Shown: positions 36,237 through 45,442 of the stretch, piece after piece
Numbering within the stretch: position 1 is the first letter of the stretch
How the letters are laid out: every line of letters begins with the position of its first letter
Assembly (NCBI RefSeq): GCF_900167905.1
Contig: NZ_FUYZ01000003.1
Span: forward strand, 310,001-374,000
Direction: 5' to 3'
Length of the DNA stretch: 64,000 nt
Source: Soonwooa buanensis
Lineage (GTDB): Bacteria; Bacteroidota; Bacteroidia; Flavobacteriales; Weeksellaceae
Program-made: the position numbers and the translations under genes
Notes under the pieces: generated by a model
Database searches by the model: none
What the model saw: only the letters and a program-made list of their open reading frames with translations
Told to the model about the DNA's origin: nothing

Positions 36237-36734
36237 ATGAAAAAACTAAGTGTATTATTTGCAGCAGTTATGATGTTTGTTGCAGTAGGCGTTGCAAAGG
36301 CTCAAAAAATGGCTTCATTAGATGTTGCTTCTGTACTTAGCGTTATGCCAGAGAAAATTAAGTTAGATCAACAAATGAAAACTTTGTCTGATACTAAAAA
36401 AGCAGAATTAGAAAAGAAAAGAACTGCAGCTCAACAAACATTTGAAAAATATCAAAAAGAAGCTTCTACTCAAACTCAACAGATCAATGAGCAAAGAAGT
36501 GCTGAGATGGAAAAACTTCAATCTAACCTTCAACAAGAAGCTATGGCTGGTGAGAAAGATATCAGAGACAAATATGACGCTGGTCTTGCTCCAATCGAAG
36601 CTAAAATTAAAGATGCTATCTCTAAAGTAGCTAAAGCTAAAGGATACGATTTCATCGTTGACGATACAGTTTTCGTATACAAAGGAGGTCCAGATGCAAC
36701 TCAAGATGTTAAAACGCAATTAGGTATTAAATAA
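36237..36734 (+). CDS. OmpH/Skp-family periplasmic chaperone, second copy
   Basis: A 165-residue paralogue of the preceding gene, of the usual Skp length. It has a signal peptide (about 1-22, GVAKAQ), KMASLDVASVLSVMPEKIKL, a highly charged coiled coil (about 45-115) and the conserved end YDFIVDDTVFVYKGG. The two genes lie 25 bases apart and finish the bamA operon at a strong terminator. The pair may form mixed trimers or serve different clients. Confidence 0.92.
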   Translation: MKKLSVLFAAVMMFVAVGVAKAQKMASLDVASVLSVMPEKIKLDQQMKTLSDTKKAELEKKRTAAQQTFEKYQKEASTQTQQINEQRSAEMEKLQSNLQQEAMAGEKDIRDKYDAGLAPIEAKIKDAISKVAKAKGYDFIVDDTVFVYKGGPDATQDVKTQLGIK

Positions 36735-36756
36735 TTCGTTTTAATTAACAAATATT

Positions 36757-36784
36757 AACCACTCTTTCTGGAGTGGTTTTTTTA
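36757..36784 (+). terminator. Terminator of the bamA operon
   Basis: AACCACTC (36757-36764) pairs with GAGTGGTT (36771-36778), followed by TTTTTT. The next gene's -7 box TATTTTTG overlaps its T tail. Confidence 0.9.
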
Positions 36785-36790
36785 TTTTTG
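36783..36790 (+). promoter_or_regulatory. -7 promoter box overlapping terminator tail
   Basis: TATTTTTG matches TAnnTTTG and ends four bases before the ATG at 36795, implying a leaderless or nearly leaderless message. No TTTG is found at the -33 position, which falls inside the terminator stem. Confidence 0.45.
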
Positions 36791-36794
36791 CGCT

Positions 36795-37280
36795 ATGGAA
36801 AAAGAATTCAAGAGTTTAGCCAAAATACGTTTCGGAGATTGCGATCCAATCGGGCATCTTAACAATATCAACTATTTGGTATATATGCTTAATGCGAGAG
36901 AAGATCATGTTGAACAACATTTTGGATTTACTTATGAAGAATATGCTACCAAAACTGGTTTTACATGGGTAAGTATTCAGAATGAGATAGCCTATTTCAA
37001 AGAAGTTAGATATAATAAAAAAGTTGTAATTTCCAGCAAGTTAATCGATTTGCAAGATCGCGTTTCGAAAGTCGAAATCTTAATGAAAAGCGAGGACGAA
37101 AAAACAATCCACGCAGTTCTTTGGATGACGGTTATTCATTTTAGTATGAAAGCCAGAACTAGCGTTCCGCATCCGCAAGAGACTTTGGATTTGTTTACAC
37201 CGACTATTGTTGATCTTCCCGAAAAAGAATTCAGTGAGCGTGCGAAAGTCTTAAGACAATTTAATAAAGCTAAAAATTAG
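36795..37280 (+). CDS. Acyl-CoA thioesterase, 4HBT hotdog family
   Basis: A 161-residue hotdog-fold protein. The family signature IRFGDCDPIGHLNNINYLVY (about residues 10-29) contains the catalytic Asp in DCDPIGHLNN. The partner strand IQNEIAYFKEVRYNKKV follows. It should hydrolyse a short acyl- or aryl-CoA in the cytoplasm. It is the first gene of a unit with rfbD and an exported protein, four bases upstream of rfbD. Confidence 0.88.
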   Translation: MEKEFKSLAKIRFGDCDPIGHLNNINYLVYMLNAREDHVEQHFGFTYEEYATKTGFTWVSIQNEIAYFKEVRYNKKVVISSKLIDLQDRVSKVEILMKSEDEKTIHAVLWMTVIHFSMKARTSVPHPQETLDLFTPTIVDLPEKEFSERAKVLRQFNKAKN

Positions 37281-37284
37281 TACT

Positions 37285-38151
37285 ATGAAAAGAATATTGG
37301 TAATCGGAGCAAACGGCCAGTTGGGACATTGTTTACAAAAATTGGCGCATCGTTATCATGATGTTTTCGATTTTAATTTTACAAGTTCTAGCGTTTTAGA
37401 CATTACGAAACACGAAGATATTTCTCGTGAGTTTCAGGATTATCAACCTGACTACTGCATCAACGCTTCAGCTTACACGGCTGTAGATTTGGCAGAAACT
37501 GAGGAAGATAAAGCCTTTGCAGTTAATACTTATGCTGTTGCAGATTTGGCAGATGTTTGCGAAAGCCACGAGTGTACATTAATCCACGTTTCGACAGATT
37601 ACGTTTTCGAAGGTAATACCAACATCGATTATTCTGAAGACAATTTTACAAATCCACAAGGCGTTTATGGCGCAAGTAAAAGAAAAGGCGAGGAGTTAGC
37701 TTTAGATAACAACCCAAAAACGATTATTTTGAGAACGTCGTGGTTATATTCGGAGTTTAACAAGAACTTTGTTAAAACCATGCTTAACTTGTTTGCAACA
37801 AAAGATGAACTAGGAATCGTAAATGACCAATACGGACAACCGACTAATGCAAACGATTTAGCGGACGCGATTATGGAAATCATTAAAAAAGATGCGAAGC
37901 ATTTTGGGATTTTCCACTTTTCAAATTATCCTGAGACGACTTGGTTTAACTTTGCTGAAAAGATTAAAGAATATTCAGGTTCTAGTGTTAAGCTTAACCC
38001 AATTACGACAGAGCAATTTCCGACGCCTGCAAAACGTCCAATGCGTTCTACGATGAATCTTGACAAAATCGAAAAAACTTATGGTATCGAGCCTCGTCGT
38101 TGGGAACATAGTTTGGAAGAATGTATCGAAGTTTTAAAAAGTTTAAAATAA
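37285..38151 (+). CDS. rfbD: dTDP-4-dehydrorhamnose reductase
   Basis: A 288-residue NADPH-dependent reductase for the last step of dTDP-L-rhamnose synthesis. The Rossmann motif GANGQLGHCLQKL, the Ser/Tyr-Lys catalytic set (STDYVFEG with YGASKRKGEE) and the C-terminal RPMRSTMNLDKIEKTYGI all fit the family. Its Asn-Ala-Ser-Ala-Tyr-Thr segment (INASAYTAVD) is also diagnostic. No rfbA, B or C is in the window. Rhamnose probably feeds the surface polysaccharide made by genes at 25-31 kb, but that link is inferred. Confidence 0.92.
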   Translation: MKRILVIGANGQLGHCLQKLAHRYHDVFDFNFTSSSVLDITKHEDISREFQDYQPDYCINASAYTAVDLAETEEDKAFAVNTYAVADLADVCESHECTLIHVSTDYVFEGNTNIDYSEDNFTNPQGVYGASKRKGEELALDNNPKTIILRTSWLYSEFNKNFVKTMLNLFATKDELGIVNDQYGQPTNANDLADAIMEIIKKDAKHFGIFHFSNYPETTWFNFAEKIKEYSGSSVKLNPITTEQFPTPAKRPMRSTMNLDKIEKTYGIEPRRWEHSLEECIEVLKSLK

Positions 38152-38181
38152 AACTTGGTTTTTCAAGTTTAAAAATCAATA

Positions 38182-38859
38182 ATGAATATTAAAAAAATAA
38201 TTTCTTTCGGCGTTTTTTTGTTTGGTGTGATGGCTTTTGCACAAAATGTAATCCTGAGCAACGTTGCAAAAACTCATGAGAACACCGATAAGTTTCTTTA
38301 CAAAATAAATCCGGAAATAACCAAAGGCGAATATCTTGGAGAAATTTTAGTGAATGGTTTTTCTAATGACGATGTTGCTGTTTTTGATGCGATTTACAAA
38401 AAAGCAAAACAAATCGGAGCCAATACTTTTTCGTGGAGAAAACCCGATGGTTTGGAGGACGAAGCTTTCAACCCCAACCATTATATGTTGAGTTTGTACT
38501 ACGTTGCAGCCAACGATATCCCGAAAGAATTTAATACAATTTATTTGGTGGCGTCGTCTAATAAGGATCAAAAAATCAGTATTAATAAAGATAAATTAGA
38601 GCTTAAAGAAAGACATTTTATCAAAAAAAGTTTTAATGTTGGTGAAGAAATTACTGTGTCGACGCGACAGTTTTTGGGAAGTGGAATAAAAGTTACGGGC
38701 AAAGAAGAACATCCGGCACAATATTTCCAAATCTCGAATTTTAAAGTAAAAGAAAATAAAAGTATCTACGGTGGAATTAATATTAAAACCAGCGATATTA
38801 TTGGACTAGAACGTTCTTACGGTGATTTTTTAACCACGATCTATACAGAACAGAAATAA
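38182..38859 (+). CDS. Exported protein of unknown function
   Basis: A 225-residue protein I do not recognise, with a signal peptide (about 1-20, GVMAFAQ). The mature part is mixed alpha/beta, including ITKGEYLGEILVNGFSNDDV, YKKAKQIGANTFSWRKPDG and a late IYGGINIKTSDIIGLE. The stretch at 60-85 (FDAIYKKAKQIGANTFSW) looks like a conserved core, but no catalytic motif is seen. It is 30 bases downstream of rfbD and ends at a strong terminator, so it is in the same operon. Confidence 0.72.
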   Translation: MNIKKIISFGVFLFGVMAFAQNVILSNVAKTHENTDKFLYKINPEITKGEYLGEILVNGFSNDDVAVFDAIYKKAKQIGANTFSWRKPDGLEDEAFNPNHYMLSLYYVAANDIPKEFNTIYLVASSNKDQKISINKDKLELKERHFIKKSFNVGEEITVSTRQFLGSGIKVTGKEEHPAQYFQISNFKVKENKSIYGGINIKTSDIIGLERSYGDFLTTIYTEQK

Positions 38860-38864
38860 AACAA

Positions 38865-38892
38865 AAAACATCTCAACCGAGATGTTTTTTTT
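38865..38892. terminator. Bidirectional terminator
   Basis: AAAACATCTC (38865-38874), loop AACC, GAGATGTTTT (38879-38888). It has A residues before and T residues after, so it can stop both the plus-strand rfbD unit and the minus-strand helicase unit. Confidence 0.9.
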
Positions 38893-38936
38893 ATGAGTAT
38901 TGATAAGTCCTCGCAAATATATTTTCTTCTAATATT

Positions 38937-38976
38937 GTCAATTCGAGTTAAAATCAGGAAGATTTTGTATCGAGAA
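38937..38976. repeat. REP-like intergenic repeat, copy C (half element)
   Basis: GTCAATTCGAGTTAAAATCA followed by GGAAGATTTTGTATCGAGAA. It shares the TTCGAGTA/GTATCGAGAA core of copies A and B and is nearly the reverse complement of copy D at 54481-54521. Confidence 0.7.
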
Positions 38977-38986
38977 TTTTTTTATG

Positions 38987-39430
38987 TTACCAAATGGATT
39001 TCAGTTTCCAAAGTTTTATTAAATACGGGACTAAAACCAAAATTTCTAATCGCACATTAATGTCAATATTGTCCCAAGTCGAATGCTGAATAAACATGGC
39101 GAAAAGACAAAATGCAATTCCAAAAATGGCATCCACAATTCCTAAATTAATCGCCCAATCTTTCTCAAACCAAAGTCCAAAAGCGACTAAAGCTTTAAAT
39201 AGGAAAATAATTAAAATTGCAACACCATCAAAAGTCCAAACTTGGTCGGTCGTAATGCCATAAATCGACAAATCTATTTTTGAACTGAAAATCCCAAAAA
39301 TCGGAATGAATAATGCGACAATCCCAGCAATTAGAAAAATCCACGTAAAGACTTTCATCCAAATTGGAAGAAGTGCGCGGCGTCTAAGGTTTTCGTTGTC
39401 AAAAGAATCAAAAATGTCGAGTTGCTCCAT
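38987..39430 (-). CDS. Multi-pass membrane protein of unknown function
   Basis: A 147-residue protein with four likely membrane segments (about 24-48, 66-88, 94-112 and 125-140), including VFTWIFLIAGIVALFIPIFG and VAILIIFLFKALVAFGLWF. The N-terminus is polar (MEQLDIFDSFDNENLRRR). No motif gives a function. It is the last gene of the minus-strand unit with the Pif1-type helicase, eight bases downstream of it. Confidence 0.75.
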   Translation of the reverse strand: MEQLDIFDSFDNENLRRRALLPIWMKVFTWIFLIAGIVALFIPIFGIFSSKIDLSIYGITTDQVWTFDGVAILIIFLFKALVAFGLWFEKDWAINLGIVDAIFGIAFCLFAMFIQHSTWDNIDINVRLEILVLVPYLIKLWKLKSIW

Positions 39431-39438
39431 AATTTTAT

Positions 39439-41571
39439 TTATGGCTTCAAATTAAGAAAATAATTCCATAATAACCTTATTTCATTGAATTCAAAATCTG
39501 ATGGCAAAACACTTTTCCAATCGTTAAGCGTTTCTTGTGGATTTTCTTTAAATGCTTTTTCGAAACTTTCGATTTTTTCTTTTGGATAAATTCTCAAAAG
39601 ATCTTTCTTATCCAAAACGCCTTGTTCAGCAAATTTGGCTAAATGTCCATAGACCGTCGATACAACCAAACCTCGTTCTTTAGCGATTTCGCCCAAGGTT
39701 TTTCCATCTTGAAACATTTGGAAACTTATAATATGCGTCGGGATTTTTTTGATCGTTGCTGAGATTTCAACATCATTTTTTTTGTCGAATAATTCAACGT
39801 TAAGAAGCTTCGCGTCTTTGATGTCTTTTAAATAGTCTTGTAAATCATCAATCCAAATTTTAAAATCTTCATTGTAAGCTTTAAGTCCTTTGACACCTTT
39901 TGTAGTTGCATAAAAATCTTTTAATGGGACAAAAATTTTATCATTAACATTCGTGAAAAAGAAATTAACAGCGCCTTTTGCTTTTTCTTCAACTTGTTGC
40001 CAATCGCTTTCCTGATTGATAAATTTATAAGTTAATTGTTTTAAAATCTTTTCGAACTTAACAAAAATTTGCTGCAGATTATTGATTTCTGGTTTTAAAG
40101 TTAAATATAGATTTTTCTTCTGCTCACGATCGAGATAACGACTATCTTTTCCGCTGTTATACCAGATTTCTAAAGTCTGCGCAAACCATGTACAGTCCAA
40201 TCTTCGGATAACTTTTTCGATGCTGTAATCGTATTTTTCAGCTTCCAAAATAGCTTCCATTTTGTCATTCGCATTGGTCGTCGATTGGAATTCGGCAACG
40301 CGATGATCTTTAAAAATAACTTCAGGTGTAATTCTAGATTTCAAAACAATACCTTCCAAAGTTCGACAACGAGACAAAGCAACATAGACTTGCCCAGAAG
40401 CAAAACTTTTTCCTGCGTCGATAATCAATCGGTCAAATGTCAAACCTTGGCTTTTGTGGATGGTAACCGCCCAAGCCAAACGAATCGGATATTGTTTGAA
40501 GCTTCCCAAAACTTCTTCTGTAATATTTTTTTCGGCGTCGAGTCCATATCTTTTTTGTTCCCAAATTTCAGGTTTAATGACGAATTCTTCTTCGCTGCCT
40601 TCCATGACAACGCTTATTTCATCACCGTTGATGTAGGTGATTTCGGCCAGTTTTCCGTTGTAATAACGTTTGTCGGGCGATGTGTCATTTCGGATAAACA
40701 TAATTTGCGAACCAACTTTTAGTTCTAAAGTTTCTTCATTCGGATATTGACTTTCTTTGAAATCGCCAACAATTTCGGCATCAAAATAATGTGAAGAATT
40801 GCCGAGTTCTTTTAATTTTCGTTGATTAATTTCATCCGCTTGTCGATTGTGTGAGCAAAGATAAACGTAAGCTTCTTCATCGGCTTCAAAGTCTGGATCG
40901 TAACGAGAATTTAATTCATTAAAATCAATGTTTTCGACATCACCATTTCTGATGGCATTTAATATTTCTAAGAATTTTTCATCCGTTTGTCGATAGACTT
41001 TTCGAAGTTCTATCGTAATAATTGGATAATCTTCTAAAGCTTTTGCATGAAAGAAAAAAGGCGATTTGTAATATTGATTTAACAGATATTCGTCTCTAAC
41101 AACTGGTGGCAACTGGTAAAGATCACCAATAAATAACATCTGTACACCTCCGAATTTCAAAGGATTTCTGCGGATATGTCGCAGCGCAAAATCCATCATG
41201 TCCAAAACATCAGCCCGCAACATTGACACTTCGTCAATAATGATAACTTCGATCTCACGAAGAAGTTTTAGTTTATCTTTTCGGTATTTAAAGTGCGGCA
41301 TAAGATCCGCAATATTATTCGCTATATTTTGATCGATACGTTCGGTTGTTGGGATAAAAGTCCTCAAGGGTAACCCAAACATCGAGTGTATCGTAACACC
41401 ACCAGCATTAATTGCAGCGATGCCCGTTGGCGCGATGATGATGTGTTTTTTCTGAGTTTTTTTAACAAAATTATTGAGGAAAGTGGTCTTACCAGTTCCT
41501 GCTTTTCCTGTCAAAAAAATACTACGATTGGTATGCTCAATCAAATCAAATAAAGCCTCGTTTTGTTCCAT
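39439..41571 (-). CDS. Pif1/RecD-like AAA helicase with C-terminal HTH domain
   Basis: A 710-residue helicase. Walker A is FLTGKAGTGKTTFLNNF (about 18-34), motif Ia IIAPTGIAAINAGGVTIHSM is typical of Pif1, Walker B is VIIIDEVSMLRADVLD and motif V/VI is AVTIHKSQGLTFDRLIID then VALSRCRTL. The C-terminal part (about 600-700) carries a helix-turn-helix domain (GKTLGEIAKERGLVVSTVYG) like that fused to such helicases in Bacteroidota. Residues 425-600 are a helical linker. It probably unwinds forks or G-quadruplexes. It is in an operon with ruvC, twelve bases away. Confidence 0.92.
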   Translation of the reverse strand: MEQNEALFDLIEHTNRSIFLTGKAGTGKTTFLNNFVKKTQKKHIIIAPTGIAAINAGGVTIHSMFGLPLRTFIPTTERIDQNIANNIADLMPHFKYRKDKLKLLREIEVIIIDEVSMLRADVLDMMDFALRHIRRNPLKFGGVQMLFIGDLYQLPPVVRDEYLLNQYYKSPFFFHAKALEDYPIITIELRKVYRQTDEKFLEILNAIRNGDVENIDFNELNSRYDPDFEADEEAYVYLCSHNRQADEINQRKLKELGNSSHYFDAEIVGDFKESQYPNEETLELKVGSQIMFIRNDTSPDKRYYNGKLAEITYINGDEISVVMEGSEEEFVIKPEIWEQKRYGLDAEKNITEEVLGSFKQYPIRLAWAVTIHKSQGLTFDRLIIDAGKSFASGQVYVALSRCRTLEGIVLKSRITPEVIFKDHRVAEFQSTTNANDKMEAILEAEKYDYSIEKVIRRLDCTWFAQTLEIWYNSGKDSRYLDREQKKNLYLTLKPEINNLQQIFVKFEKILKQLTYKFINQESDWQQVEEKAKGAVNFFFTNVNDKIFVPLKDFYATTKGVKGLKAYNEDFKIWIDDLQDYLKDIKDAKLLNVELFDKKNDVEISATIKKIPTHIISFQMFQDGKTLGEIAKERGLVVSTVYGHLAKFAEQGVLDKKDLLRIYPKEKIESFEKAFKENPQETLNDWKSVLPSDFEFNEIRLLWNYFLNLKP

Positions 41572-41583
41572 AAGTTTTTAGGA

Positions 41584-42144
41584 TTATTTAATTCGATTAG
41601 GATTTTGTTTAAGAAAACTATCCCAACCAGTATAAGATTTTTCGGTAGAAATACTTCCAGAATTAAAATGATGACAAACGGCAACCGCCAAACCATCCGA
41701 AGCATCGAGATATTTGGTCGGGAATTCTTTTAAGTTTAAAAGTTTTTGCAACATTCCTGCAACTTGTTCTTTGCTGGCGTTTCCGTTTCCAGTAATTGCC
41801 ATTTTAACCTTTTTGGGAGAATATTCCACAATCGGGACATCGCGATGCAGACTAGCAGCCATTGCAACACCTTGTGCGCGACCAAGTTTTAACATACTTT
41901 GCACATTTTTACCAAAGAAAGGCGCTTCCAAAGCGACTTCGTCAGGATGATATTCGTCTATTAACGAAAGTGTTCGGTCAAAGATGTGTTTTAGTTTTAT
42001 TTCGTGGGTATCGTATTTTTTAAGAATTAATTCATGGATTGCGAGAAGAGACATTTTGCCACCTTTAATAGTGATAAGTCCAAATCCCATCACGGCTGTT
42101 CCTGGGTCAATTCCTAAAATGATTTTTTCCGTTTGCATCCTCAC
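41584..42144 (-). CDS. ruvC: Crossover junction endonuclease RuvC
   Basis: A 186-residue Holliday-junction resolvase. The catalytic acids are seen in IILGIDPGTAVMGFG (Asp13), VALEAPFFGKNVQS (Glu) and DASDGLAVAVCHH (two Asp), as in the RNase H-like fold. A second Met at codon 3 is an equally good start. The length is normal. It leads a minus-strand unit with the Pif1-like helicase, so both may serve recombination repair. RuvA and RuvB are not in the window. Confidence 0.95.
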   Translation of the reverse strand: MRMQTEKIILGIDPGTAVMGFGLITIKGGKMSLLAIHELILKKYDTHEIKLKHIFDRTLSLIDEYHPDEVALEAPFFGKNVQSMLKLGRAQGVAMAASLHRDVPIVEYSPKKVKMAITGNGNASKEQVAGMLQKLLNLKEFPTKYLDASDGLAVAVCHHFNSGSISTEKSYTGWDSFLKQNPNRIK

Positions 42145-42240
42145 AAAGTTACGTCAAGATTTTTTAAAAATTTGAATATTAAAAATTTTGCATTAAATAA
42201 AATAGTACATTTAGAATCACAAAAAATTAACAAAATATCT

Positions 42241-44982
42241 ATGAAAAAACTTTTACTTGCCTCAGCATTTTCGCTGAGTTTTGGTGTTGCGCCGATCGCT
42301 ATCTATGCGCAAAAAAACATGACAGAAGCTCCAGTTTTTGTTAGCAATACCGAAGGAATCAAAGAATACACTTTAAAAAATGGACTCAAAGTTCTTTTGG
42401 TTCCAGATGCTTCACAAAGTAATATGGTGGTTAACATCGTCTATAATGTTGGCTCGCGCCACGAGGGTTACGGTGAAAAAGGTATGGCGCATTTGCTAGA
42501 ACACATGCTTTTTAAAAGTACCAAAAAATTAGGTGATATCAAAAAGCAATTATCTGATAAAGGTGGCACAGCTAATGGAACAACTTGGTACGACAGAACC
42601 AATTATTACGAAGTTTTTCCTTCGAGTGATGATAATCTTCGTTGGGCTTTGGAGATGGAAGCAGACAGAATGATAAATGCGACGATTTTGCAATCGGATC
42701 TTGATAAAGAGTTTTCTGTTGTTAGAAATGAATTCGAAATCGGCGAGAATAATCCTGGAAGGGTGCTGCAAGAAAGAATTGTCTCAACTGCATATTTATG
42801 GCATAATTACGGAAATTCGACAATTGGAAGCAAAGAAGATATCGAACGTGTAAAAGCGCCAACACTTAGAAAGTTTTATGAAAAATTCTATCAGCCAGAC
42901 AATGCAACCTTAATTGTTGCTGGTAAGTTTGATGAGAAAAAAGCATTAGATTATGTTTCTCAATATTTTGCGCCCATCCCAAAACCTTCGCGAGTGATTG
43001 ACTTGACTTACACAGTTGAACCTGCGCAAGATGGTGAGCGTTTTATAGAATTGAAGCGTTCTGGTGATAGCAAAGTTATTGGTGCGCTTTATCACACTGC
43101 GCCATTTGCTGATAAAGATTATGCAGCTTTGGATGCGCTAAGCGAAATTTTGACGTCGGATCCATCAGGATATTTGTACAAAGCTTTTATTGATACGCAC
43201 AAAGCGGCTTCTGTGTACGCTTGGCAACCAACAGTTCGCGATGCTAGTTATATGTATTTCGGGTTAGAAGTTCCGAATGATAAAGATGTTAAAGCAACGC
43301 AGGAAGATTTTAGAAAAGAATTAGATAAAGTTTCAACAATTAAATTTACAGATGATGACGTTAAGCGTGCAAAAGCGAAACTTCTGAAACAGTTGGAAAA
43401 TACCAAAAACAACACGATTAATTATGCTATTAATTTAACGGAAATTATTGGTGCTGGTAACTACAAACTTGAAATGCTTTATCGTGACAATATCGAAAAG
43501 TTAACGAAAGGGGATATTCAACGTGTTGCCGAAAAATACTTTAAAAGTAACAATAGAACAGTTGGAGCCTTTATTCCAACTAAAGATGAAGTTCGTGTTA
43601 AAAATATAGAGTTTTCGGATGCGCAGATTGCAACTTTGACTAAAGATTATAAAGGTCGTGCTATCGAGAAAGAAGCAGCACCTTTTGAGGCATCTATCAA
43701 AAATCTAAAAGCAAATCTTACAGAGTCTAAGTTGAGCAATGGGATGAAGTATGCTTTGATTAAAAAAGAAATAAAAGGCGGGAAAGTGGTTGCCAATTTC
43801 CGTTTTCCAATCGGGAATGCTAAAGATTTAACAGGAAAATCTGATGTGGCTTCTTTAATGGCTGAAGTTCTTAAAACTGGGACTAAATCGCATACCAAAG
43901 AGCAAATACAAGATATGTTGGACGAGTGGAAGACCAATCTTTATTTCGGATTTGGAGGTCAAAATTTGGTTGTAAATGTCAGCACTTACAAAGAAAATTT
44001 GCCGAAAGTGATGAATTTGGTTAAAGAGATTTTAACTGAATCAACCTTCCCAGAAGCTGAATTGGTAAAAACGGTTAACGAATATAATACGTATCTAGAA
44101 GGTTCGCTTAACGATCCGCAAGCTATTGCTTTTAACGAGATCGAGCGTGTTGCTTCGCCATATTCTAAAGAAAGTATTTATTACACGCCATCTATTAAAG
44201 AACAAATTGAAAACAACAAAAAAGTAACACGTCAACAATTGGTAGATTTCTACAATTCGATGCTTGGTAGCAATAATGGCGTTGGCTCTGTTGTTGGAGA
44301 TTTGGATGCAAAAACGACAGGTTCATTGCTAGAAAATACTTTTGGAAAATGGAATTCTAAATCAAAATATGAATACATAAAACCTGAATTATTTTCAACT
44401 AAAAAATTAGATAAAGAAATCATTACACCTGATAAGGAGAATGGTGCAGCAGTTGGACGTATCAACTTTACAATGGATCGTAATAGCCCAGATTATCCAG
44501 CGATGGTGATGGCTAACGAGATTCTTGGTAGTGGTGGCTTCTTGTCTGCGCGTATCCCAATGCGTCTTCGTGAGAAAGAAGGTATCAGTTATGGTGCGGG
44601 TTCTTTTATGAACGTCCCAGCTAACAACGATGTGGCATCTTGGTCGTGGTATGCCTTCTACAATCCGACTAAAAAAGATGCGGTTAACAAGGCTTTGAAA
44701 GAAGAAATTGCAACAGCTCTTAAAGGAGGTTTCACGCAAGAAGAGATGAAATCTAATTTAACATCTTGGCTTAATTCTCGTAAAACAGGTTTGGGCAATG
44801 ACGGAACTTTGATGAATTTAGTGAACACACAATTGCAATTTGGTGTGCCATTAGACGATTATGACAAGTTGGAAGCACAAGTTTCTGCACTCAAATTAGA
44901 TCAAGTTAATGCTGTTCTTAGAAAGTATATTTCTGAAGATAAATTGACGTCAATTTTTGTTGGAGATTTTAACAAGAAATAG
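42241..44982 (+). CDS. M16-family zinc metallopeptidase (insulinase/pitrilysin type)
   Basis: A 913-residue exported peptidase. The ATG at 42241 is chosen for its signal peptide (about 1-23, APIAIYAQ); the longer frame would overlap ruvC. The HxxEH zinc motif is His84-Leu-Leu-Glu87-His88, and the distal Glu lies in NEFEIGENNPGRV. The first half (about 35-470) is the active M16 pair, and the second half (about 490-910) is the inactive partner pair without HxxEH, with RIPMRLREKEGISYGAGSF. It degrades small polypeptides in the periplasm. It is monocistronic with a terminator. Confidence 0.93.
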   Translation: MKKLLLASAFSLSFGVAPIAIYAQKNMTEAPVFVSNTEGIKEYTLKNGLKVLLVPDASQSNMVVNIVYNVGSRHEGYGEKGMAHLLEHMLFKSTKKLGDIKKQLSDKGGTANGTTWYDRTNYYEVFPSSDDNLRWALEMEADRMINATILQSDLDKEFSVVRNEFEIGENNPGRVLQERIVSTAYLWHNYGNSTIGSKEDIERVKAPTLRKFYEKFYQPDNATLIVAGKFDEKKALDYVSQYFAPIPKPSRVIDLTYTVEPAQDGERFIELKRSGDSKVIGALYHTAPFADKDYAALDALSEILTSDPSGYLYKAFIDTHKAASVYAWQPTVRDASYMYFGLEVPNDKDVKATQEDFRKELDKVSTIKFTDDDVKRAKAKLLKQLENTKNNTINYAINLTEIIGAGNYKLEMLYRDNIEKLTKGDIQRVAEKYFKSNNRTVGAFIPTKDEVRVKNIEFSDAQIATLTKDYKGRAIEKEAAPFEASIKNLKANLTESKLSNGMKYALIKKEIKGGKVVANFRFPIGNAKDLTGKSDVASLMAEVLKTGTKSHTKEQIQDMLDEWKTNLYFGFGGQNLVVNVSTYKENLPKVMNLVKEILTESTFPEAELVKTVNEYNTYLEGSLNDPQAIAFNEIERVASPYSKESIYYTPSIKEQIENNKKVTRQQLVDFYNSMLGSNNGVGSVVGDLDAKTTGSLLENTFGKWNSKSKYEYIKPELFSTKKLDKEIITPDKENGAAVGRINFTMDRNSPDYPAMVMANEILGSGGFLSARIPMRLREKEGISYGAGSFMNVPANNDVASWSWYAFYNPTKKDAVNKALKEEIATALKGGFTQEEMKSNLTSWLNSRKTGLGNDGTLMNLVNTQLQFGVPLDDYDKLEAQVSALKLDQVNAVLRKYISEDKLTSIFVGDFNKK

Positions 44983-45002
44983 TTTTAAACCAAATAATAT
45001 TT

Positions 45003-45040
45003 AAACAAAGTCCGAGTTATTTACTTGGACTTTGTTTCTT
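45003..45040 (+). terminator. Terminator after M16 peptidase
   Basis: AAACAAAGTCC (45003-45013) pairs with GGACTTTGTTT (45027-45037). The loop GAGTTATTTACTT is reused almost unchanged in the next terminator at 45361. Confidence 0.88.
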
Positions 45041-45046
45041 TTAAAT

Positions 45047-45331
45047 ATGAAAAACGCAACGCTTATTGTCATGGCTTTTCTCGTGATTATTGTATGTGCT
45101 ACTGCATATTTGTATATTGATTTTAAAATGAAGGATGACAATTTTAATAAAATTAGAAAAGGAATGCATTTGTCGGAAGTCACACGTGTTTTAGGTAAGC
45201 CTGATAAAATCTACGACTTTTCAAAGGATGAAGTACGATTAGTTTACTATCCAGTTTTTCCAATATCAGAGTATATGGTTTTCTATACTACTAAGGACGA
45301 GCTTGTAACAAGAACTTGGAGTGGCGATTAG
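45047..45331 (+). CDS. Small BamE/SmpA-like membrane-anchored protein
   Basis: A 94-residue protein, starting at the ATG at 45047 rather than a TTG five codons upstream that lies in the terminator. Residues about 4-24 are a membrane anchor (LIVMAFLVIIVCATAYLYI). The rest has the SmpA/OmlA pattern: IRKGMHLSEVTRVLGKPDK, then a strand YDFSKDEVRLVYYPVFPI. It lacks a lipobox Cys at the mature end, so it is not a standard BamE lipoprotein. The role is uncertain, perhaps envelope-associated. Confidence 0.7.
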   Translation: MKNATLIVMAFLVIIVCATAYLYIDFKMKDDNFNKIRKGMHLSEVTRVLGKPDKIYDFSKDEVRLVYYPVFPISEYMVFYTTKDELVTRTWSGD

Positions 45332-45360
45332 AAAGATCAATTTATTTTAATTATTAGATG

Positions 45361-45392
45361 AAAGTTCGAGTTAATTGCTTGGACTTTTTTAT
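45361..45392 (+). terminator. Terminator after BamE-like gene
   Basis: AAAGTTC (45361-45367) pairs with GGACTTT (45381-45387), with one GU pair, followed by TTTATT. Very similar to the terminator at 45003-45040. Confidence 0.75.
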
Positions 45393-45442
45393 TGCTTTAA
45401 ATTTTTTCTATTATTAACCTTTAAATTGTGTTTAGAAAAATT

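Noticed and set aside
36442-36719. Frames inside the second ompH-like gene
   Set aside because: Explained by the lysine- and glutamine-rich coiled coil of the real protein.
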